Below, piece after piece: positions 25,602 through 32,880 of a stretch of 64,000 bases of DNA. A program made the position numbers and the translations under genes. The stretch is from Belliella aquatica (lineage in GTDB: Bacteria > Bacteroidota > Bacteroidia > Cytophagales > Cyclobacteriaceae), in contig NZ_BMFD01000002.1 in the NCBI RefSeq assembly GCF_014637795.1, positions 151,280 through 215,279 on the forward strand. Direction: 5' to 3'. Every line of letters starts with the position of its first letter. Within the stretch, counting starts at the first letter, position 1. A model generated the notes under the pieces. The model worked only from the letters and a program-made list of their open reading frames with translations. It searched no databases and was not told where the DNA came from.

Positions 25602-28058
25602 TTAATAATATCTTACCTCACATTCAGGGTTGAGCTTTTTAAAACTATCAATCCCTCTAGAATTAATTCTTGTATTGAAACAACTTAACTTATTCAAATT
25701 GGTCAGACCCTGTACAGGTTTCAATGATCGTACATTCGTACTTGCGATATCTAATTCTTCCAATTCATAAAGCATCTCTAAACCTCTAAGGTTTTTAATA
25801 TTAGTCCCAGACAAATTGAGTGATTTTAATTGAGTGTGCACGCTTAATGGTCTCAAATCATCAATACCAGTATCTGATAAATCTAATTTTGTTAATTTTT
25901 GCAACTCAGAAATCACTTCTAAATCTGAAATCGGAGCTTTGCTAATTCTAAGGTCTTCTAAAAGGCTTAAGTGATGCAAATCCGAAAAGTCCATCGCTGG
26001 CACATCATAAATTGACAACAGCCTCAAATTGATAAAAGCGGATAAATTCCTAAAATTAGATACTGATCTTCTTTCAATATTCAATTTGTTACTTGCTGTC
26101 CACATATGTAGCTCTTCTAAATTTGGATCTTCTGAAGAACCAAATTCACTCTTGAAAATTGATTTCCAATTCTCATCAAGGCCAGACCACCATTCTTCTA
26201 GTTCAATACTGCGGAAGATCACATTTAATTCGGGATTTTCAAAAACAGCATTTACCACCTCTTCAGTTGAAATTTTCGCATGATCAACATTCAGATATTT
26301 TAGATTTGCCAGACCTATTAATGGCGCTATACTCACGATAGGACTTTTTCTAAAATCTGCTGATTCTAAATTAGGTAAATTTGCAAGTGGCTGAAGACTG
26401 TTTACTTTCGAATTCCTTCCAGTGATTTTAACTAGAGTTTTGATATCGGCTAAAGGCGATAAATCCATGACCTCAGTATCATCAAAATATAAAGAGCTGA
26501 TTTTTTTAAATTTCAAAACAGGTCCTAAATTAATAACCCCACTACCATTTAAGTTAAGAGAATCTAAACCTATCAATGCAGAAATCACCTCAATAGAAGG
26601 TTTTGTTTGGTCTAAAACAGGATTAAGTTTTACAAAAACATCTCTCCAAGGTTGTGAAAGTCCGTTCCACCATGTCTGAAGATTTTCTACATGATGTATG
26701 AGCAAAATATTTTTATTCCTTCTAGTAAACTCGTCTGCAGCCCATTCTTGGATTCTTGAGCGGTCAGCATAAATTTTTTGAAGTGAAGATATTTTATCCA
26801 GAGGATTTAGATCAGAAACTTCTGTCTGATTAATATTAACTACTTTAAGTTTTGGCAAATCCTTCAAAGGCGTCAAATCAACAATATTGGTTTCTTGGAG
26901 ATTTATAGACTCTAAACCTTTAAGATTAGCCAGCAATTCAAAGTTAATGAGATAGTTAGCACTAATATCCAATTCTACAAGTTGGCTCAACTCTTCAATG
27001 TTTGCTAAATTGTTGAATCCATTTCCAGAAAGATTCAAATTTTTAAGTGATTCAAATGAATTTAGGACACCAAAACTCATTATTGGTGTTTGCACAGCTT
27101 TTAAAGTATTCAGAGATTTTAAATTACCCAATTCACTGATGTCATTTATTTCTGTATTGCTGATATCCAAATATGCTAAACGATCAGAATATTTTATGAA
27201 TTGGATATCCTTCGTTGGTGTATTTGCAATATTAAGATGTGATAAAAAAGTAATATTGCTGATTGGATTCAACTCTACAATTTGAGTATTGCTGATATCT
27301 AGAAATTTAAGATCTCGAAGTACTTCAATCGGCGCAAGATCCATTACATATTGGTTTCCTGAAAGATCAATAGAATCAATAGTACTGATTTTATATAGAT
27401 CTTCTAATCCAACTGAATCTTGGTCAACAAGTCCGATTTTTGATTTAAAATAGCTTGTCCAAGTATAAGAAAGTGTAGCCCACCATTCTTTTAATTCTTG
27501 ATCTCTACTTAATTTGGTAGTATATATACTTGCTATCTTTAGTTCATTCGATCTTTTATCAACATTAACTTCTATAAATCTCTCCTTGGTATTTGTGATT
27601 TTTTCTAGATTCAATCCAGTCGCAGTAATGGTTCTATCAAGCGTGACAATAAACGAAAGCTCACCATTATCTCTCAAAAATGGTTTTACCTCTCTTACTT
27701 TGAATTTGAATGCTGCATCTTTGAAAAAGAACTCAATATCTTTAAGATATGCTGTAATGTCTTTATTTGTAATCACCTTGCGATCAAGCAAAAGATCATC
27801 TTCAACCTGAACTTTACTATCTCTAAAAATTTTCTTATAGCTTTCTCTAATAATCACGTCTTTATCTCGAGCTGGAGTATCTTTACTTCCAACTGTATTG
27901 AAAAAATACTCCAAGAATTGGACTTGGTCCTCTACTTTTTGACCTAGATCTTTGATTTCCTGCTTAGAATAATCGCCTATTGCTTGTTGTGAAAACGCAG
28001 ATAGGGAGTTTATCAAAAGAAGAACAAAGAAAAGCGCTATATATTTATTTTTGATCAT
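25602..28058 (-). CDS. Secreted leucine-rich-repeat protein
   Basis: I place the start at 28058 (MIKNKYIALFFVLLLINSLSAFSQ, signal peptide), overlapping the previous gene by 14 bases; an in-frame ATG ten codons earlier is less likely. The product has 818 residues. After an N-terminal part of about 185 residues come three sets of bacterial SDS22/internalin-type repeats ('LKFLDISNTQIVELNPISNI' pattern). Each set is introduced by a W-rich segment: EWWATLSYTWTSYF (about 191), TWWNGLSQPWRDVF (about 463) and EWWSGLDENWKSIF (about 622). The repeats are 22 residues with conserved L..LD.S.T.I.DL.PL. It is probably a surface or periplasmic binding protein. It ends a four-gene envelope operon. Confidence 0.9.
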   Translation of the reverse strand: MIKNKYIALFFVLLLINSLSAFSQQAIGDYSKQEIKDLGQKVEDQVQFLEYFFNTVGSKDTPARDKDVIIRESYKKIFRDSKVQVEDDLLLDRKVITNKDITAYLKDIEFFFKDAAFKFKVREVKPFLRDNGELSFIVTLDRTITATGLNLEKITNTKERFIEVNVDKRSNELKIASIYTTKLSRDQELKEWWATLSYTWTSYFKSKIGLVDQDSVGLEDLYKISTIDSIDLSGNQYVMDLAPIEVLRDLKFLDISNTQIVELNPISNITFLSHLNIANTPTKDIQFIKYSDRLAYLDISNTEINDISELGNLKSLNTLKAVQTPIMSFGVLNSFESLKNLNLSGNGFNNLANIEELSQLVELDISANYLINFELLANLKGLESINLQETNIVDLTPLKDLPKLKVVNINQTEVSDLNPLDKISSLQKIYADRSRIQEWAADEFTRRNKNILLIHHVENLQTWWNGLSQPWRDVFVKLNPVLDQTKPSIEVISALIGLDSLNLNGSGVINLGPVLKFKKISSLYFDDTEVMDLSPLADIKTLVKITGRNSKVNSLQPLANLPNLESADFRKSPIVSIAPLIGLANLKYLNVDHAKISTEEVVNAVFENPELNVIFRSIELEEWWSGLDENWKSIFKSEFGSSEDPNLEELHMWTASNKLNIERRSVSNFRNLSAFINLRLLSIYDVPAMDFSDLHHLSLLEDLRISKAPISDLEVISELQKLTKLDLSDTGIDDLRPLSVHTQLKSLNLSGTNIKNLRGLEMLYELEELDIASTNVRSLKPVQGLTNLNKLSCFNTRINSRGIDSFKKLNPECEVRYY

Positions 28059-28884
28059 AGATGTATTTCTGGATAACTTCTTTATCACCTGTTCCTAATT
28101 TTACCAAGTTGCTGATTAGCCAACCTGTATTAAAACCTGGTCTGTTGAATTGGTTTAATTCAAAATACCAATTGTTGATTTGAAAAAAGTGAAACTTAAC
28201 GTCTGAAATATTATCAAATTTCAAATTTCCATTTTTCATTTCATAAAGGAATACAGTCAGGTAATCTGGTTCGTATTCTTTTGGTGTATATGACTCTGGC
28301 TTATTATTTTCTTGAAAAGCCTTTCGCAAATTCATAAACCCAATTTCATGGCTCAAAGGATGTAAAAAGGGCTTTTCATTGCCTTTAGGTTTTCTAAAGA
28401 TATTTTCAAAAGGCTTGAAACTCACTTTATCGACTACCCATTCATAGCCTAGACCTTCTGGCTGTAATTTCATAAATAGCGTAGCTGCCTCTTTTTTACC
28501 CTTAAAGATAAAAGTTGTCTCTACTTCCGCGAACCATTCTCCATTATGAAAATTGATGTATTTGGGTAAAGTCTCAGACAAGACGTCGTTAAGAAATTCA
28601 TTTTTGAGGGCAGACTGGATACTTGAAGTTTCATTGTCAAAGAGGATATTGATGAATTTCCCTCTTAACTCTCTATTTCTATAAAGTTCGTCAGTATCGT
28701 AATATCTACGAGTTCCATCAGCACTTTCTTCTCCATTGAATCTTCTAAAAAATTGATTTACCTGTTTGGTTGAAGCGGCGAGTCTTCCGTCATCCTGTGG
28801 CGAACCGGGGCTGTATAAACCTTGCCCCGGTGCCAACTGAATGGATGTAATAAATAAAATTACTAATACTATTAATTTTCTCAT
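28045..28884 (-). CDS. Secreted hypothetical protein, operon gene 3
   Basis: The 279-residue protein has a signal peptide (MRKLIVLVILFITSIQLAPG). The mature part is mixed alpha/beta with 'FFRRFNGEESADGTRRYY', 'NFHNGEWFAEVETTFIFKGK' and 'YEWVVDKVSFKPFENIF'. No domain is recognised. The middle resembles a cystatin-like or NTF2-like sheet, but this is weak. Its ATG overlaps the stop of the gene upstream (28881-28884, ATGA) and its end overlaps the start of the LRR gene. The tight overlaps argue for a joint function of the four products. Confidence 0.82.
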   Translation of the reverse strand: MRKLIVLVILFITSIQLAPGQGLYSPGSPQDDGRLAASTKQVNQFFRRFNGEESADGTRRYYDTDELYRNRELRGKFINILFDNETSSIQSALKNEFLNDVLSETLPKYINFHNGEWFAEVETTFIFKGKKEAATLFMKLQPEGLGYEWVVDKVSFKPFENIFRKPKGNEKPFLHPLSHEIGFMNLRKAFQENNKPESYTPKEYEPDYLTVFLYEMKNGNLKFDNISDVKFHFFQINNWYFELNQFNRPGFNTGWLISNLVKLGTGDKEVIQKYIYDQK

Positions 28885-29459
28885 GCTGAAGTTTCAGTCA
28901 CACGAATGTCACCCAACATCACATCCCAGAACTCAATAGTTCTACCTGCAATTTGAGTTTGTTTTTTCTCAACATAGATAGTGATATCTTTCTTGGTTGT
29001 ATCTCTGTAGTTTAAACCACTTTCCAAAGATGTACCTTCGAATCTTTGATAGACAGTAATTACACCTACATATCGACCATCAGGCTGTCTTTCAAGATCA
29101 GAAATGTAATGGATATCATACCAAGTGATGTTCACACGATCGTAGTTCAAAGCCATCAATCTTTCAAAGTATCTTCTTACTTTGTAGTAAGCGATTTCTT
29201 TTCTATTGATAGAAGAAACACCCATCTCAGCATCAGGAGCAAAAAGCTCTTCAGCTCTATCCATTACTCTGTTAGCTTCAGAAAATTGAGTTTCTTTGCT
29301 TCCAATAATAGAAATGTATTTACTTAAATCTTTTACTTTTTCAAGAGCCAAGGAATCAATCGCTTGCTTTCTTGCAGGACTAATGTTGTCAGTCTGAGCT
29401 AATGTAATTGTCGCTGAGGCTAAAAACACCAATAGAAATAATGGAATATATTTTTTCAT
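28881..29459 (-). CDS. Secreted hypothetical protein, operon gene 2
   Basis: The 192-residue protein begins MKKYIPLFLLVFLASATITLAQ, a signal peptide. The rest has 'ALEKVKDLSKYISIIGSKETQ' and then a series of strands, 'YDRVNITWYDIHYISDLER', 'RYVGVITVYQRFEGT' and 'KDITIYVEKKQTQIAGRTIEFWDVMLGDI', quoted in parts. The N-terminal stretch resembles the start of the LRR protein ('KQEIKDLGQKVEDQVQFLEYFFNTVGSKDTPARD'), with a shared pattern of a helix, GSK-(D/E)T and a charged segment, so the two may have related N-terminal domains. No function is known. It lies 27 bases after the lipoprotein gene. Confidence 0.8.
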   Translation of the reverse strand: MKKYIPLFLLVFLASATITLAQTDNISPARKQAIDSLALEKVKDLSKYISIIGSKETQFSEANRVMDRAEELFAPDAEMGVSSINRKEIAYYKVRRYFERLMALNYDRVNITWYDIHYISDLERQPDGRYVGVITVYQRFEGTSLESGLNYRDTTKKDITIYVEKKQTQIAGRTIEFWDVMLGDIRVTETSA

Positions 29460-29486
29460 GATTTTTAATTTTTCGTTTTGGAGTGA

Positions 29487-29957
29487 TTATTTTCTACGGA
29501 GTTCTAATTCAGATACTCTTCCAGAACCATCTAAACGAATATCGCTGATAAAGTTTAAGTTCTTTTTAGTGTCTTTCAAATAATTGAGGTACTTCGCGAT
29601 CGTAGTAGGCTCATCGTAATCCTTAATTCCACTTTCTTCATAAATAACAATCAAAACAGGAGTTTCTTGGTTAGAAAACATCCCCAAAACTTCTTGAATT
29701 GTGCTATTAGCAGCTTGAATGCTGTTTGCATTCGCAACACTGCTGAAGTAATTTTCTAATTTACCTACTGCTACTTCTTCTGCGGATGGCTCAGCAGCTT
29801 TTGGTGCAGGTGCAGGTTCTACTTTTTCAACAGGTGCTGGAGGTGGTGTTTCAGCCACAACTTTCTTCTTGCTTTTACAAGCTCCCATAGCTAGCAAGCC
29901 AAATAAGGCTATAAATACTAATCTACTTAGGGGTGATTGGAGGGTTCTTTTTTTCAT
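29487..29957 (-). CDS. Lipoprotein, operon gene 1
   Basis: The 156-residue protein starts MKKRTLQSPLSRLVFIALFG and has a lipobox at 'LLAMGAC' (about residues 21-27), so Cys27 is the acylated residue. A Pro/Ala/Glu linker of about 35 residues follows (TPPPAPVEKVEPAPAPKAAEP). The domain at 60-156 has 'LENYFSSVANANSIQAAN' and 'ETPVLIVIYEESGIKDYDEPTTIAKYLNYLK', cited in parts, with an ending 'VSELELRRK'. The fold is unknown. It opens the four-gene envelope operon driven by the promoter at 30092-30120. A membrane anchor with a linker suits a scaffold for the other secreted products. Confidence 0.82.
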   Translation of the reverse strand: MKKRTLQSPLSRLVFIALFGLLAMGACKSKKKVVAETPPPAPVEKVEPAPAPKAAEPSAEEVAVGKLENYFSSVANANSIQAANSTIQEVLGMFSNQETPVLIVIYEESGIKDYDEPTTIAKYLNYLKDTKKNLNFISDIRLDGSGRVSELELRRK

Positions 29958-30091
29958 GTTTAAGAATTATTGATTATGGTTTTTTTCTATCGAATCGACA
30001 ATTACCAGTCAAAAAGCATTCCATAAACTCTTCTTTTAGAAATAAATTATTAGGAATACAATATTTGGTAAAATATGCCCGAAATTGAACG

Positions 30092-30120
30092 CAAATGTAT
30101 ATCAAAAACTCGATATCAAA
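30092..30120 (-). promoter_or_regulatory. Bacteroidota-type promoter of the envelope operon
   Basis: On the minus strand a TTTG (30120-30117) is followed after 17 bases by TACATTTG (30099-30092), matching the -33 TTTG and -7 TAnnTTTG elements. The operon's first ATG is at 29957, giving a leader of about 130 bases. Confidence 0.55.
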
Positions 30121-30163
30121 ATGCGTCTTCAGCCTTAAATTAAAATATTTTAACAAAATAAAA

Positions 30164-30192
30164 AAGGTCAAATCTGAATTAGATTTGACCTT
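30164..30192 (-). terminator. Rho-independent terminator after the TlpA-type gene
   Basis: A perfect 12-base stem (30164-30175 with 30181-30192) with a 5-base loop, followed by TTTTTATTTT on the minus strand. It lies 20 bases after the stop at 30215 and separates this unit from the envelope operon. Confidence 0.93.
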
Positions 30193-30214
30193 AAAATTCC
30201 TTGTTGTTTAAAAC

Positions 30215-31327
30215 TTAGTCAAATAGCTCTTTAAGCTTATTTTCCAAGCTTGGTCCACGCAAATCTTTTGCGATGATTTTACCATCAGGGTCGATCAAGT
30301 AGGTAGCAGGAATTGCATTAATTTGATAGGTCGCCGCGGCTTCAGAATTGAAATATTTTAAATCAGATACTTGAGTCCAATCCAACTGATCATCAGCAAT
30401 TGCTTGCACCCAGGCTTCTTTGGTTCTGTCTAAAGAAACTCCAAAAACCTCGAATCCCTTTTCATTATACATATTATATAACCTAACTACATTAGGATTC
30501 TCTTCTCTACAAGGCTTACACCATGCTGCCCAAAAATCAATCAATACATACTTACCTCTCAAATCAGATAGTTTTGTCAATTCACCTTCCGGATTTGGTA
30601 GTGCTATTTCAGGGGCAAGCTGACCAATAGAAAGAGCTCTCATGTCTTCAAGTTGTGCCTTCAAAGTGGTAATCATTCTTGTGTCAGGATATTTTTCATC
30701 CAACTTTGTTACCAGCTCATCAAGGTAAATAAACTCATTTTTTGGATTCAACATGCCAATTGCAGCTAGTGAAGCGAAACTACCATTCATTTCATCAATA
30801 ACTTGTTTGACTTTCACAGCATGATCTCCCTCAAGGTTCATTGCATTACTTTGTATTTCTTTGATCGCTTCTTGATCCTTATTAGTCATGGCTTCATAAT
30901 AAGCATCATTTAAATCATTGATCTTTTTTTGATATTCATCCATCAATCCTTGAACTTTAAGCATCTGCTTAGAATCTTCCGAACCTTCAATTACAAGACT
31001 GTTTTCATTTTTCAGGTCATAATTTACTTCGACATCCTCATGGTATAAAGCAAGTCTTACAGATTTCTGATCTCCAATATTTAGTTCATAAAAACCTGGA
31101 GTTTCTATACTTAGGGTGTAATCAAATTTACCATTTGCATTTACAGAAAGTGTATCTATTACCTCTGTTCTATCATCGATAAATTGAACTAAAACTAGTT
31201 TTTCATCACTGATATTATCTATTTTACCCGAAACAATTACTGTTCCATCAAATACTTGCTCCCCTTTTTCGCAGGAAAAAAGGAATACTGTAAATATTAC
31301 TGCAAAATATGTTCTTAACATTTCCAT
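30215..31327 (-). CDS. TlpA-type thioredoxin-fold lipoprotein with DUF4369 domain
   Basis: The 370-residue protein has a lipobox ending at Cys19 (VFLFSCEKG). The N-terminal half ('VIVSGKIDNISDEKLVLVQF') resembles the DUF4369 domain found in front of TlpA modules in Bacteroidota. A helical region follows. The C-terminal third is an AhpC/TSA-thioredoxin fold with the redox pair CKPC at 270-273 ('DFWAAWCKPCREENP') and the cis-Pro region 'NAIPATYLID'. It would reduce or oxidise disulphides on the periplasmic side, possibly in cytochrome c maturation. An alternative start, MLRTYF, lies two codons in. It follows gatB by 5 bases and has a clear terminator. Confidence 0.92.
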   Translation of the reverse strand: MEMLRTYFAVIFTVFLFSCEKGEQVFDGTVIVSGKIDNISDEKLVLVQFIDDRTEVIDTLSVNANGKFDYTLSIETPGFYELNIGDQKSVRLALYHEDVEVNYDLKNENSLVIEGSEDSKQMLKVQGLMDEYQKKINDLNDAYYEAMTNKDQEAIKEIQSNAMNLEGDHAVKVKQVIDEMNGSFASLAAIGMLNPKNEFIYLDELVTKLDEKYPDTRMITTLKAQLEDMRALSIGQLAPEIALPNPEGELTKLSDLRGKYVLIDFWAAWCKPCREENPNVVRLYNMYNEKGFEVFGVSLDRTKEAWVQAIADDQLDWTQVSDLKYFNSEAAATYQINAIPATYLIDPDGKIIAKDLRGPSLENKLKELFD

Positions 31328-31332
31328 AAACT

Positions 31333-32793
31333 TTAATTTTCTAATAGTTCAGTAAGTAGTTTCGTTGCAACTTTTGGATCAGCTTTTCCTTGTGATTGCT
31401 TCATCACCTGCCCCATAAACATTCCCATTAAGCCTTTTTTACCAGATCTATATTCTTCTACCTTGGCGGCATTCTCTGCTATCACCTTTTCAATGATTGG
31501 CTTCAGAGATCCTTCATCACTTTCTTGAATCAAATTCAATTCCTGTGCAATTTCCAAAGGACTCTTATCCTTGCTTTTTAGCATTTCAGGATACACCTTT
31601 TGAGAAGCCACTGAAAAGTTTACTTTTCCATCATCCACAATAGCGATCAAATCTGCTAAGCGCTTTGGAGAAATTGGGAAATCAGAAATATGCAGTGTCA
31701 ATTCATTCAAATATGACTTAACAGGACCCATCATCCAATTGGATGCTGCTTTATAATTTGAAGTTGATTCACATAATTCATTAAAATATAGTGCGATTTC
31801 CTTAGAATCAGTCAATACTCCTGCATCATATTCAGGAAGACCGTAAACCGACACAAACTTATGATGCAATTCTCTAGGAAGCTCAGGCATTTCTTTTCTG
31901 ATACCTTCTAACCATTCCTCAGAAACTACAACAGGACTCAAATCAGGCTCTGGAAAGTATCTGTAATCGTTTAAGTCTTCTTTGGTTCGCATCGATGCTG
32001 TCGTTCCTGTGGTGGCATCAAAGGTCCTTGTCTCAGAAATAATCTCTTCATTAGCTTCAACCATATGAATTTGTCTCTCGTATTCGTGCTCGATTGCTCT
32101 TGCTACATTTCTGAAAGAGTTCATATTTTTCACTTCGACTTTTTTTCCATACTCTGGAGCACCATGGATTCTTACCGAAATATTAGCATCGCAACGAAGT
32201 GATCCTTCTTCCATATTTCCATCACAAATATCCAAATATCTAACCAATTTCTTGATCTCTACCAAGAATGCATAAGCTTCTTCTGATGACCTGATATCTG
32301 GTTCTGAGACGATCTCAATCAAAGGAACACCTGCTCTATTGTAATCTACCAGCGTATCTACTTCGCCCGCAAGGTGCATGGATTTCCCAGCATCTTCTTC
32401 CATATGGATTCTTGTCAATGTTACAGACTTTCTAGAACCATCGGGCATAGTTAAGGGAACCTCCCCTCCTACGCAGATTGGATTTTTATCTTGAGTGATT
32501 TGATACCCTTTTGGAAGATCTGGATAAAAGTAATTTTTCCTCGCAAAAATATTTCTTCTTGTTATTTCAGAATTACACGCAATTCCCATTTTAACGGCAA
32601 ATTCAACAGCACTTTTATTCACTTTGGGTAGCGTACCTGGGTGCCCAAGTGTTACCACAGAAATATGGGTATTAGGAAGATTCCCGAATTCGGTTGAGTC
32701 CGTCGTATACATTTTACTCTTCGTCAGCAACTGTGCATGGACTTCAAGACCTACAACTAATTCGTATTTATTTTTTAATTCCGCTGAAAGCAT
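31333..32793 (-). CDS. gatB: Aspartyl/glutamyl-tRNA amidotransferase subunit B
   Basis: The 486-residue protein is GatB: 'YELVVGLEVHAQLLTKSKMY' at the N-terminus, 'LGHPGTLPKVNKSAVEFAVKMG', 'FYPDLPKGYQITQ', 'RIHMEEDAGKSMH', 'DYNRAGVPLIEIVSEPDI', 'EGSLRCDANISVR', 'VEVKNMNSFRNV', and a C-terminal YqeY-like helical tail ending 'KQSQGKADPKVATKLLTEL'. With GatA and GatC it turns Glu-tRNA-Gln or Asp-tRNA-Asn into the amidated form. GatA and GatC are not in the window. It is 88 bases downstream of alaS and 5 bases before the TlpA-type gene, so these may form one transcript. Confidence 0.97.
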   Translation of the reverse strand: MLSAELKNKYELVVGLEVHAQLLTKSKMYTTDSTEFGNLPNTHISVVTLGHPGTLPKVNKSAVEFAVKMGIACNSEITRRNIFARKNYFYPDLPKGYQITQDKNPICVGGEVPLTMPDGSRKSVTLTRIHMEEDAGKSMHLAGEVDTLVDYNRAGVPLIEIVSEPDIRSSEEAYAFLVEIKKLVRYLDICDGNMEEGSLRCDANISVRIHGAPEYGKKVEVKNMNSFRNVARAIEHEYERQIHMVEANEEIISETRTFDATTGTTASMRTKEDLNDYRYFPEPDLSPVVVSEEWLEGIRKEMPELPRELHHKFVSVYGLPEYDAGVLTDSKEIALYFNELCESTSNYKAASNWMMGPVKSYLNELTLHISDFPISPKRLADLIAIVDDGKVNFSVASQKVYPEMLKSKDKSPLEIAQELNLIQESDEGSLKPIIEKVIAENAAKVEEYRSGKKGLMGMFMGQVMKQSQGKADPKVATKLLTELLEN

Positions 32794-32880
32794 CTTTATT
32801 TTTCTTTTTGTATTTTCACTTATTGTGCCAAAAATGGCTTAGAATTCATCCAAAACCAAATAAGAACTGGGTAATTTAGC

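Noticed and set aside
29974-30171. 65-residue minus-strand frame upstream of the envelope operon
   Set aside because: It spans the putative promoter and ends near a terminator, with no recognisable sequence and no start signal.
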